Below, in pieces: positions 17,855 through 26,102 of a stretch of DNA of 64,000 bases (the stretch's first letter is position 1; every line of letters begins with the position of its first letter). The stretch is from Paracoccus sigandri (GTDB lineage: Bacteria > Pseudomonadota > Alphaproteobacteria > Rhodobacterales > Rhodobacteraceae). Location of the stretch: positions 124,001-188,000 of the forward strand of contig NZ_QNRC01000007.1 of assembly GCF_003709565.1 (NCBI RefSeq), written 5' to 3'. Both the position numbers and the translations under genes were made by a program. Below the pieces are notes generated by a model. It saw only the letters and a program-made list of their open reading frames with translations. It did no database searches and was not told the origin of the DNA.

Positions 17855-20810
17855 GGTCGCCGACCTTTTCGGGCTGGGTGTCGTCGGCCAGCGACCATTC
17901 GCCGAAGCGCGACAGATGCGCGTAATCGCCTTCATAGCGGATCAGTTCCGGGGCACGGAAGGCGGTAAAGCCCGCCTCGCCCGACAGATAGCTGCGGATC
18001 AGGCGCAGGAACCCGTCCCAGTTCTCCTGCTCCAGTTGCGGGGAATAGTCGCGCTCATGCGTGCGCCCCTCGCCGCCAAGCTGGATATAGCGGATCGCGG
18101 CCACGTCGGCGGGGCCGATCTTGTCGAACCCGCCGCGCCGGGCCATCGCGGCCTCCAGCACAAGCTGCTTGTCGAGGCTGGCGATCTGCTTGTCGGTGGG
18201 CGGCGCGCCGGACTTGTAGTCGTAGATCACCGCCCGCCCGTCATGCAGCAGGTCGATCCGGTCGGGCTTGGCGGTCAGCCGGAAATCCATTCCCGGCAGG
18301 GCCAGCCTGCCGCGTTCCTCGACCACCTGCGGGCGGCCCTCGGCCAGGCGGGCCAGCTCGTCGGCGACGATCCGGTCGGCGATCCGCTCCATCCGCGCCT
18401 GCCAGAAGGCGCGGGCCGAGGGCCAGGGCACCTGATCCGCCAGCACCTGGGCGGTGATGCGCAGGAAGGTGGCGCGCAGCGCCTCGGGCGGGGTCGCGGC
18501 ATCGGGGTTGGTCTTCAGAAGCGCCTCGACGATGGCGTGCAGCGTCATGCCGCGCAGGGCGGCGTCGGGCTGGGGGCGCAGCGGCGCGAGCGGGCGCAGG
18601 CCCAGGACGCGCTTGGCATAGACGGCATAGGGGTCGCGGATCAGCAGCGAGACATCGGTGACCGGCAGTTCCGCGAAGGGCGGCGCGGGCGGGATGGGCG
18701 AGGGGCGGCGCGCGGGGGCCATGGGGGCCTCGGGCCGGGCCAGGGCCTCGGCCATTGCCAGCCAGTCGCGGCCGCGCTTGCGCATCCCCTCCAGCGCATC
18801 GGGGCCGTTGCGCTCGGGCAGGCCGGCCATCAGGTTGGTCAGCCGGTTCAGCCAGCGCGAGGGGATCGTCTCGGCCTCGGCATTGCGTTTCGCGCGGGTC
18901 AGCACCACGCGGCGCGCAGCGATGCCCTGCTGGAAGTCATGCGCGGCCAGCCCGATCACCCGTTCCGGCAGGGTCAGCCCGGCCGCCAGCCGCATCTGCC
19001 GCGACAGCCAGGGGTCGGGGGTCAGCGCCTGCGGCCAGCCGCCCTCGTTCAGCCCCGACAGGATGACATGGCCGTGGCAGAAGATCCGCGCCTCGCGCGG
19101 GCCGCGGATGCGCAGCAGCGGATGGGCGTCGGCATCGCCGCGAATGGCCTGCGCGCCCAGCTCGTCCAGCAGCAGGGCGGCGAAATCGCCGGGATCCATC
19201 GCCGGGCCCTCGGCGGCATGGGCCGCCAGATGCTCGATCACCGCCAGCGCCATGCGGCCGGGCTTCTCGCGCCACAGTTCCGAGTCCTCGGGGCTGCCGC
19301 CCGGCCCGGCGGCCAGCGCCTCGGCCAGGGCGCGCAGATCGGCCAGCCGGTCGGGCAGGGGGCGGGGGGCGGTGTCAGAGGCGAATGCGGCGATGCGGTC
19401 CAGAAGGCCCGCCACCCATTCCGCCCAGGGCTTGCGCATGGCGTCACCGCGCGTGCCCCAATCGCGCAAAGCCGCGCCGTCGGGGAAGGCCGGGCCATGG
19501 GCGCGCAGGCGCAGCTCCAGTTCGCGGGCCTGAAGCCGGGCGTTGTTGCGCGTCTCGTCCCCCGCGCCGGTCGCGGTCAGCGGGTGCTTGAGCAGGATCA
19601 GCAGCTTGTCGATGGTCAGCGGCTGGCCGAACAGCCCGGCGATCTGGCGCAGGAACAGCCCCGGCGCGGTCAGCGGCAGGGGACGGCCAGCGCTGTCGTC
19701 GGGGCGGATGTGCCAGCGGTCCAGCGCCGCCACCACGCGGCGGATCAGCGCGCTGTCGGCGGCGATCAGGGTAATCTCCTCGTCGTTTTCGGCCGCCTTG
19801 CGCATGACCAGGGCGATGGCCTCGGCCTCCTGCCCCGGCTGGTCGGCCTCGATCAGGGTCAAGCCCGCCGCCGCTGCGTGCAGGTCGGGCAGGCTGGGTC
19901 CCTCGGCGATCCACTGGTCGGTGACGGGCGCGGGGCGCAGGGCCAGCGACACCAGGGCATTGCGCGCGGGCGAGGGCGCCTGCGCCGCCGTCCAGGGTCG
20001 CGGAGCACCTGCCGCCCGGATCAGCGGCGCGAAACGCGATTGCGGGTGATCCTGCGCGGCCTCGTCCAGCCCGTCCCAGATGGCCTGCGGCTGGTCCCAG
20101 TCGAAGCCCGGCAGCACCACCGCGCCATTGGGCAGACCGGCCACCGCCTGCATGAACATCCGCGTCGCGCCATGCGAGCCGGTCGAGCCCGCGACGATCA
20201 CCGGATCTGCGGGCAGGTTCCGCCCCTGCGACCAGTCCGCGACCAGGGTTTCGGCATCGGCGCGCTGGCGGGCGGCGCGGTCCAGAAGCGGGCCGGACAG
20301 GTGAAAGTCGGCGGCGATGCGCAGGAAGTCCAGCGCGTTCTGCCAGTGGCGGGCATGATCGCCGGTATCGATGCGCTCAAGGGCCTGCGCGTCCAGCCCC
20401 TCGGTCTGCATCTCGGTCATCAGGTCGGCCAGCGAATGGGCCAGGGCCGGGACCGAATGCCCGGCGGCCAGGTCGGGCCGGGTCTCCAGCAGGCGCGCGA
20501 TCAGTCGGGCCAGCTGCAGCCGGCGCGCCAGCGGCGCGGCCAGCGGGCCGCGCGCGCCCTGCGTGCCCAGGTCGGTGACGATGCGCATCCGCGGCAGCAG
20601 CATTCCGGTCTTCGCCTGCGCATCGAAGGCCGCCTGCATCGCGGTCAGGGTGCGGCTGGCATTGGCATAGATGGTGACGCGGGCGACGGCCTCGGGCGGC
20701 CGGCCGCGCATCCGTTCCAGAAAGCCCGCGACGAATTCGCCGGCGAAATCCACGCCGGGGGGCAAGGCGTAAAGGCCGGGCTGCCAGTCGGGAATGGAGT
20801 TCTCAGGCAT
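17847..20810 (-). CDS. addB: AddB, second subunit of the AddAB helicase-nuclease
   Basis: A 987-residue partner of AddA, with an inactivated helicase-like body and a C-terminal PD-(D/E)XK nuclease (RGMTLHAIVEALLKTNPD; AVIYDYKSGAPPTDKQ). No Walker A is visible near the N-terminus and no Fe-S cysteine cluster around the nuclease, as expected for the alphaproteobacterial form rather than the Bacillus form. It overlaps the murU-like gene upstream by 8 nt and addA downstream by 8 nt, so the three are translationally coupled. Confidence 0.93.
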   Translation of the reverse strand: MPENSIPDWQPGLYALPPGVDFAGEFVAGFLERMRGRPPEAVARVTIYANASRTLTAMQAAFDAQAKTGMLLPRMRIVTDLGTQGARGPLAAPLARRLQLARLIARLLETRPDLAAGHSVPALAHSLADLMTEMQTEGLDAQALERIDTGDHARHWQNALDFLRIAADFHLSGPLLDRAARQRADAETLVADWSQGRNLPADPVIVAGSTGSHGATRMFMQAVAGLPNGAVVLPGFDWDQPQAIWDGLDEAAQDHPQSRFAPLIRAAGAPRPWTAAQAPSPARNALVSLALRPAPVTDQWIAEGPSLPDLHAAAAGLTLIEADQPGQEAEAIALVMRKAAENDEEITLIAADSALIRRVVAALDRWHIRPDDSAGRPLPLTAPGLFLRQIAGLFGQPLTIDKLLILLKHPLTATGAGDETRNNARLQARELELRLRAHGPAFPDGAALRDWGTRGDAMRKPWAEWVAGLLDRIAAFASDTAPRPLPDRLADLRALAEALAAGPGGSPEDSELWREKPGRMALAVIEHLAAHAAEGPAMDPGDFAALLLDELGAQAIRGDADAHPLLRIRGPREARIFCHGHVILSGLNEGGWPQALTPDPWLSRQMRLAAGLTLPERVIGLAAHDFQQGIAARRVVLTRAKRNAEAETIPSRWLNRLTNLMAGLPERNGPDALEGMRKRGRDWLAMAEALARPEAPMAPARRPSPIPPAPPFAELPVTDVSLLIRDPYAVYAKRVLGLRPLAPLRPQPDAALRGMTLHAIVEALLKTNPDAATPPEALRATFLRITAQVLADQVPWPSARAFWQARMERIADRIVADELARLAEGRPQVVEERGRLALPGMDFRLTAKPDRIDLLHDGRAVIYDYKSGAPPTDKQIASLDKQLVLEAAMARRGGFDKIGPADVAAIRYIQLGGEGRTHERDYSPQLEQENWDGFLRLIRSYLSGEAGFTAFRAPELIRYEGDYAHLSRFGEWSLADDTQPEKVGDHG

Positions 20811-21489
20811 GGGCTTCGGTCAGCAGCGTTTCGGCCTCGGCGATGGCCTCGGGGCGGCCGACATCGCACCAGCCGCCGGAATGGACCATGCCGAAGGCGC
20901 TGCCCCGCGCGATCATCAGGTCCCACAGCCGGTTCAGCGAGAACGCCCGGTCGGGGATGTTCGCCAGCAGCTGGGGGCGGATGATCTGCGCGCCGGCATA
21001 GACGAAATCGCCCTTGCGGCTGATCCGGCCCCGCGCGTCCAGGCTGAAATCGCCCGCGCCGACCCGCGCCCGCGCCCGGTCCAGCGGGACCAGCGCCAGC
21101 AGCGCGTCCATGTCGTCGCGCCAGGCCGCCTGCAGCGCCGCCAGCGGGTTCGGCCCGGTCCAGACCACGTCCGGGTTCAGCGTCATCACCGGCCCCGAAG
21201 GCGATTCCGGCCCCAGCAGCGGCAGCGCCTTGCGCAGCCCGCCGCCGGTATCCAGCAGGTCGGGCTCGTCGCTGATGGCCACCTGGCTGCCCGCCAGGTG
21301 ATCGGCGATCTGGGCGCCCAGGTAATGCGTGTTGACCACGATGCGGCTGGCGCCCGCCTGCCGGCCCATGTCCAGCGCCCGGTCCAGCAGGGTCCGGCCC
21401 GCCACCGGGATCAGCGGTTTCGGGCATCTGTCGGTCAGCGGCGCCATGCGCGTGCCCAGCCCGGCGGCGAAGATCATCAGGGGCGGCAT
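20803..21489 (-). CDS. murU: MurU-type sugar-1-phosphate nucleotidyltransferase
   Basis: Predicted N-acetylmuramate-alpha-1-phosphate uridylyltransferase that makes UDP-MurNAc in the fosfomycin-insensitive cell-wall recycling route. It has 228 residues from the ATG at 21489. The nucleotidyltransferase signature IFAAGLGTRMAPLTDRCPKPLIPVAGRTLLD is at the N-terminus, followed by DTGGGLRKALPLL, LNPDVVW (metal-binding Asp) and WCDVGRPE. Specificity for MurNAc-1-P is inferred from the adjoining AmgK domain, which would make its substrate. Overlaps the TsaE-AmgK gene by 13 nt and addB by 8 nt. Confidence 0.82.
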   Translation of the reverse strand: MPPLMIFAAGLGTRMAPLTDRCPKPLIPVAGRTLLDRALDMGRQAGASRIVVNTHYLGAQIADHLAGSQVAISDEPDLLDTGGGLRKALPLLGPESPSGPVMTLNPDVVWTGPNPLAALQAAWRDDMDALLALVPLDRARARVGAGDFSLDARGRISRKGDFVYAGAQIIRPQLLANIPDRAFSLNRLWDLMIARGSAFGMVHSGGWCDVGRPEAIAEAETLLTEAHA

Positions 21490-22937
21490 TGGCGGCGGAT
21501 CCTTTCGATGACGGCCGGGCCGGGGGCGGGCAGGGCCTGGACGATCGCGGCCAGCGGCGCAAGCGCGGGATGGGCCAGGTCGCGCGCAAGGCAGCCCCAG
21601 ACGCGGGGCATGAAGTCCAGATAGCGCGGCTTGCCGTCGCGGAGGCACAGCCGGGTGAAGATGCCGATGATGCGCAGGTTCCGCTGCGCGCCCATCAGCG
21701 CATAGGCGGCGCGGAAGCGGTCGGCCTCCAGCCCGGTCGCGGCCAGGTAGCGGGCGATGCAATCGGCCTCGATCTGCGGGGCGACGTCGCGGCGGGCATC
21801 CTGCAGGGCCGAGACCAGGTCATAGGCCGGATGGCAGGAAACCGCGTCCTGATAGTCGATCACGCCCAGGGGGTCCTCGCCGCGCCAGATCAGGTTCTCG
21901 GCATGGAAATCGCGCAGCGACAGGACCGGGGGCTGGTCCGCGGCCAGATCCGCATGAAGCCGGGCGACCAGCGGCGCGATGGCGGCGGCGTCACCGGCTG
22001 CGGCGGCCCCTGCGCCGGCCGCCTGCGGATACCATTCGGCGAACAGCCCGACCTGCTGGGCCATGGCCGACCCGTCCAGCGGCGCCACGAAATCCGGTAC
22101 CGGCTGGCGGTGCAGCTGGACAAGGAAATCGGTGATCCGGGCATAGATCGCCGGGGCCTGCGCGGGCTGGCGCTCCAGCACGCGGGCGACCAGATCGTCG
22201 CCCAGGTCCTGGACCAGCAGCAACCCGGCCTGCGCGTCCTGCGCCAGGATCTCCGGCGCGCCGAAGCCGTGGCCGCGCAGCCAGTCGGTCATCGCAAGGA
22301 AGGGCGCGGTGCCGCCGCCCCCATCGCCCCCCTGGTCGTCCATCAGCACCGCGCTGCCCTGCGCGCCCTGCAGGCGGAAATAGCGCCGGGCCGAGGCATC
22401 GCCGGCCAGCGGCAGCACCCGCGCCGCGCCCCAGCCTGCCCCCGCGACGAATTCCGCGCGCCGCAGCAGGCGGGGCAGGTCGGGCCATTCCTGCGCCCGG
22501 CCCGACAGGGTGATCCGCCGCAGGCCCGGATCGGGCAGGGGCGACAGCGCGACGGTCAGGGCGCCCTCGGGCAGCGCCTCCAGCCGGTCGGGCCATTCGA
22601 TCAGGCAGATGGCGCCCTCCTGCGCCTCGTCCAGGCCCAGCTCGTCCAGCTCGGACGGGTCGGTCAGGCGATAGAGGTCGGCATGCCAGATCTCGGTCCC
22701 CATCGGGTCGTCATAGGTCTGGACCAAGGTGAAGGTCGGGCTGGGCACGTCCTCGGCCGCCTCGCCCTGGCGGGCGCGGATCAGGGCGCGGGCGAAATGG
22801 GTCTTGCCCGCGCCGACCGGGCCGTCCAGCAGCACCGTCTGGCCGGGCCGCAGGATCGCGGCCAGCATCCGCGCCAGCGCGGCGGTCAGGTCTTCGTCGG
22901 CGCTCAGGCTGACTGACAGGGGGGCGGTCTGGGTCAT
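21477..22937 (-). CDS. tsaE: TsaE-AmgK fusion: tRNA t6A ATPase fused to an anomeric sugar kinase-like phosphotransferase
   Basis: A bifunctional protein of 486 residues. Residues 1 to about 155 are TsaE, the ATPase that drives TsaBD in tRNA t6A37 synthesis: Walker A GPVGAGKTHF (39-48), PSPTFTLVQTY, WHADLYRL, LIEWPDRLEALPE. From about 160 to the end is an aminoglycoside-phosphotransferase-fold kinase resembling AmgK (MurNAc/GlcNAc anomeric kinase): LAGDASARRYFRL, catalytic LRDFHAENLIW (Asp343) and metal-binding VIDYQDA (Asp361). The downstream overlapping MurU-like gene supports the AmgK call. TsaE fused to a phosphotransferase is a recurrent arrangement in Rhodobacterales. It is the first gene of the amgK-murU-addBA run. 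Confidence 0.88.
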   Translation of the reverse strand: MTQTAPLSVSLSADEDLTAALARMLAAILRPGQTVLLDGPVGAGKTHFARALIRARQGEAAEDVPSPTFTLVQTYDDPMGTEIWHADLYRLTDPSELDELGLDEAQEGAICLIEWPDRLEALPEGALTVALSPLPDPGLRRITLSGRAQEWPDLPRLLRRAEFVAGAGWGAARVLPLAGDASARRYFRLQGAQGSAVLMDDQGGDGGGGTAPFLAMTDWLRGHGFGAPEILAQDAQAGLLLVQDLGDDLVARVLERQPAQAPAIYARITDFLVQLHRQPVPDFVAPLDGSAMAQQVGLFAEWYPQAAGAGAAAAGDAAAIAPLVARLHADLAADQPPVLSLRDFHAENLIWRGEDPLGVIDYQDAVSCHPAYDLVSALQDARRDVAPQIEADCIARYLAATGLEADRFRAAYALMGAQRNLRIIGIFTRLCLRDGKPRYLDFMPRVWGCLARDLAHPALAPLAAIVQALPAPGPAVIERIRRQCRP

Positions 22938-23046
22938 GCCACGCTTCTAGCCCGGCGGATGCGGGATGGGAAAGGCCCACGCCGACGTGTGATGCATCCG
23001 CCCGCCCGCCGCGCTAGTCTGGCCCGATGTGAATGACGGAGAAGAC

Positions 23047-23646
23047 ATGCGCCCCCTTGCCCTGCCGATCCTTGCCGCGCTGCTGGCCGGTCCCGCCCAT
23101 GCCACGCAGGAATACCATTTGCCGACGCTGTTCGACGTCGCCGATGTGGCCATGGACGACGTGCTGAACATCCGCCAGCAGCCCGATGCCGGCGCGCCCG
23201 TGATCGGCACGCTGCCTCCCGACGCGAAGGGCGTCGAGGTGGTCGAGGAGACGCGCGGCTGGGGCCGGGTGAACAGCGGCGAGGGGTCGGGCTGGGTTTC
23301 CATGCGCTACCTGACCTATCGCGTCGACGTCTGGGAGCCGGGCGAGCTGCCCGAGCATTTCCGCTGCATCGGGACCGAGCCCTTCTGGAGCGTCAAGGCC
23401 GAGGGCGGCGAGGTCGTCTATGACACGCCCGAGGGGGCCGAGCGCCAGCAGCTGCGCGCCATCCTGGACACCGGCATCTTCCGCTATCCGACCCGCGCCG
23501 TGCTGGGCGAGACGCTGACGCTGGTGGCCACGCCGCAGATCTGTTCGGACGGGATGTCGGACCGGACCTATGGGCTGAGCGCGACGCTGATCCGCGACGG
23601 CGAACAGCCGCAGATGCTGAACGGCTGCTGCCTGATCCAGGAATGA
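23047..23646 (+). CDS. Exported SH3-domain protein with a C-rich C-terminal domain
   Basis: A secreted protein of 199 residues, with signal peptide MRPLALPILAALLAGPAHA. A bacterial SH3 domain (about 30-85: LNIRQQPDAGAPVIGTLPPD, GWGRVNSGEGSGWVSMRYL) probably binds cell wall or a peptide ligand. The C-terminal domain has FRCIGTEPFWSV, QICSDGMSDRTYGLSATL and LNGCC, the pattern of a COG3650-like envelope domain. ATG at 23047 follows GGAG. The stop codons of this gene and the convergent IclR gene are 3 bp apart. Confidence 0.75.
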   Translation: MRPLALPILAALLAGPAHATQEYHLPTLFDVADVAMDDVLNIRQQPDAGAPVIGTLPPDAKGVEVVEETRGWGRVNSGEGSGWVSMRYLTYRVDVWEPGELPEHFRCIGTEPFWSVKAEGGEVVYDTPEGAERQQLRAILDTGIFRYPTRAVLGETLTLVATPQICSDGMSDRTYGLSATLIRDGEQPQMLNGCCLIQE

Positions 23647-23649
23647 GCC

Positions 23650-24441
23650 TCAGGCGCTGATGATCGCGCGGGCGGTTTCCGAGGCCAGCGGCGCGACGCG
23701 GCGGCGGAATTCCTCGGGCTCCCACTCGGCCAGCGACCCGGCGACGTGGATCGCCGCGACGGGGCGTCCCTCGGCGTCGGGGATCGCCACGCCAAGCGCG
23801 ATCTCGCCCATCAGGATCTGCTCCAGCGCCAGGGCGTGGCCGGTCTCGCGCGCCAGCCGGACCTGCTGGCGGATCGCGTCGGGATCGGTCAGGGTGCGCG
23901 GCGTCAGCGGGCGCAGGTCGGCCTGGGCCAGCAGGTGGTCCACCTGGTCGTCGGGCAGCATCGCCATCACCGCCCAGCCGCCCGAGGTGCAGAAGGTGGG
24001 CACCGTGTTGCCGACCAGCGTGGCGAAATACATCTCTCGCTTGGACTGCATCCGGGCGGCATAGACCATGCGCTGGCCGTCGAACAGCGACAGGTCCACC
24101 CGTTCGCGGACATTGCGGCGCAGCTCCAGCAGGGCCGGGCTGGCGCGGCGCAGCAGCGGGTTCAGCCGCAGATAGTCATAGGTCAGGTCCAGGATCTTCA
24201 GGTCGGGCAAAAAGCCGCGGCCCTCCGCGGTGCTGCGCAGATAGCCCATCCGGCGCAGCGTATGGACCACGCGCTGCGCGGCGCTGCGGGTGATTCCGGC
24301 CCGCGCCGCGATCTCGGCCAGCGACAGCGGCCGGTCCGAGCCCGAGAATGCCTGCATGACCTGCATTCCCCGGCCGATTGCCTGCACGAAAAGCGGATCG
24401 TGATCGGGCGGCAGTTCCGGCCGGGGGTTTGCTGAGGACAT
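23650..24441 (-). CDS. IclR family transcriptional regulator of the divergent peptide operon
   Basis: About 263 residues. An N-terminal winged helix-turn-helix (LSLAEIAARAGITRSAAQRVVHTLRRMGYL, about 40-70) precedes the IclR effector domain (LRRNVRERVDLSLFDGQRMVYAARM; GNTVPTFCTSGGWAVMAML; GLALGVAIPD-like EIALGVAIPDAEG). It is divergent from the M81 peptidase gene with an 80-bp shared promoter region containing a palindrome, so it most likely controls that operon. Start could be the ATG at 24450 three codons earlier. The effector is unknown, perhaps a peptide or amino-acid product. Confidence 0.9.
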   Translation of the reverse strand: MSSANPRPELPPDHDPLFVQAIGRGMQVMQAFSGSDRPLSLAEIAARAGITRSAAQRVVHTLRRMGYLRSTAEGRGFLPDLKILDLTYDYLRLNPLLRRASPALLELRRNVRERVDLSLFDGQRMVYAARMQSKREMYFATLVGNTVPTFCTSGGWAVMAMLPDDQVDHLLAQADLRPLTPRTLTDPDAIRQQVRLARETGHALALEQILMGEIALGVAIPDAEGRPVAAIHVAGSLAEWEPEEFRRRVAPLASETARAIISA

Positions 24442-24450
24442 GTGATGCAC

Positions 24451-24484
24451 CCTGTTGACAGGTCGAAAATTGCACGCCTAAACT
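24451..24484 (+). promoter_or_regulatory. Promoter with overlapping palindrome for the M81/ABC/M20 operon
   Basis: TTGACA at 24455-24460 and TAAACT at 24479-24484 are spaced by 18 bp, about 40 bp before the M81 start. The -35 box is embedded in the perfect inverted repeat CCTGT-TG-ACAGG (24451-24462), a good position for a repressor. TTGCA (24470) and TGCAA (24495) form a second, wider inverted repeat over the -10 region. Confidence 0.5.
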
Positions 24485-24521
24485 CGATTATCAATGCAAC
24501 TGTATCGGCACGCAATACAAA

Positions 24522-26060
24522 ATGGCAGGTGAGTCGCTGGAAATCGCAGGAAGGGGGCTGCGCGTCGCGCTGGCCGGCTTCGTGCATGAAAGCAACTCTT
24601 TCGCGCCCAGCCCGGCGGACCTGGCGGCCTTCGCCCATGGCGGCGGCTATCTGCCCCTGTCGCGCGGCGACCAGATCATGGCGCGCGCCCGCGACGTGAA
24701 CCTGCCCATCGCCGGGGCCATCGCGCATGGCCGCGCAGCGGGCTGGCGGATGGAGCCGCTGCTCTGGGCGGGGGCGGTGCCCTCGGCCCCGGTGACGGCG
24801 GAATGCTACGGTGCGATCACGGACGAGATCATCGACAGGCTGCGCGCGGCGGGTCCGCTGGACGGGGTGTTCCTGGACCTGCATGGCGCAATGGTGGCGG
24901 AAGGCGCGCCGGATGGCGAGGGCCCGCTGATCGCCCGCGTCCGGCAGGTGGTCGGCCCCGGTGTGCCCATCGTCGCGGCGCTGGACCTGCACGGCAACAT
25001 CACGCCCTTGATGGTGGAACAGGCCGATGCGCTGGTGGGTTTCCTGACCTATCCGCATGTGGACATGGCCGAGACGGGCCAGCGCGCCGCTGCCCAGCTG
25101 GACCGGCTGATGGCCGGAGAGCCCTGTTTCAAGGCGTTCCGGCAGCTGGATTTCCTGATCCCGATCGCCTGGCAGTCCACCCTCGGCCAGCCGGGCGCGC
25201 GGCTTTACGCGCTGGCGGCCGAGCCCGCGCCGGATTTGCAGACGGCATCGCTGTTCATGGGCTTCCCTGCCGCCGATTTCGCCGATTGCGGGCCCTCGGT
25301 CGTGGCTTATGGGCGCAGGCAGCAGGCCGCCGATGCCGCCGCCGACCGGATCGCCGCCGCCGTCACCGCGGCCGAGCCCGAATTCGCCGGCCGCAGCTTC
25401 CTGCCCGAGGAGGGCGTGCGCGAGGCGATGCGGCTGGCCGGGACCGCCGGCGGACCGGTGATCCTGGCCGATACGCAGGACAATCCCGGCGCGGGCGGCA
25501 ATTCCGACACCACCGGCATGTTGCGCGCGCTGGTGGCCTGCGACGCGCAACGCGCCGCCATCGGGCTGATCGCCGACCCGCAGGCCGCCGCTGCCGCCCA
25601 TGCGGCGGGCGCGGGCGCGGAAATCGAGATTGCGCTTGGCGGCAGGTCCGGCATTCCGGGCGACGCGCCCTTCCGCGCCCGCTTCACCGTCGAGACGCTG
25701 TCAGACGGCGCCTGCCATGCGACCGGCGGCTATTACGGCGGCGCGCATCTGCGGCTGGGCCCCTCGGCCTGCCTGCGCATCGGCGGGGTGCGGATCGCGG
25801 TCACCTCGGAAAAGGCGCAGATGGCGGATCGCCAGATGTTCGGCTTTTTGGGCATCCGGCCCGAGGAACAGGCGATCCTGGTGGTGAAAAGCTCGGTTCA
25901 TTTCCGCGCCGATTTCAGCGATATTGCCCAAACGATCCTGACCTGCCTGGCGCCGGGACCGATGCCGGTCAGCCCGGCAGGCCTGCCCTGGAGACATCTT
26001 CGCCCCGGCATCCGGCTTCAGCCGGGCGGCCCGCCCTTCAACCCCACCCCGCAGAACTGA
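24522..26060 (+). CDS. M81 family (MlrC-like) metallopeptidase
   Basis: A cytosolic zinc peptidase-like protein of 512 residues, related to microcystinase C (MlrC), which cleaves linearised microcystin. N-terminal GFVHESNSFAP carries the family His-Glu pair. Asp and His of LDGVFLDLHGAMV and ALDLHGNITPLM, plus TYPHVDMAETG, are conserved metal/active-site segments. The C-terminal MlrC domain has ILADTQDNPGAGGNSDTTGMLRAL. No signal peptide. First gene of an operon with a peptide ABC transporter and two M20 peptidases, suggesting cleavage of an imported unusual peptide rather than a cyanotoxin. Confidence 0.85.
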   Translation: MAGESLEIAGRGLRVALAGFVHESNSFAPSPADLAAFAHGGGYLPLSRGDQIMARARDVNLPIAGAIAHGRAAGWRMEPLLWAGAVPSAPVTAECYGAITDEIIDRLRAAGPLDGVFLDLHGAMVAEGAPDGEGPLIARVRQVVGPGVPIVAALDLHGNITPLMVEQADALVGFLTYPHVDMAETGQRAAAQLDRLMAGEPCFKAFRQLDFLIPIAWQSTLGQPGARLYALAAEPAPDLQTASLFMGFPAADFADCGPSVVAYGRRQQAADAAADRIAAAVTAAEPEFAGRSFLPEEGVREAMRLAGTAGGPVILADTQDNPGAGGNSDTTGMLRALVACDAQRAAIGLIADPQAAAAAHAAGAGAEIEIALGGRSGIPGDAPFRARFTVETLSDGACHATGGYYGGAHLRLGPSACLRIGGVRIAVTSEKAQMADRQMFGFLGIRPEEQAILVVKSSVHFRADFSDIAQTILTCLAPGPMPVSPAGLPWRHLRPGIRLQPGGPPFNPTPQN

Positions 26061-26102
26061 CGCCAAGATCGGACTGCGAGACCTACCGACAGAGAGGAAA
26101 CC

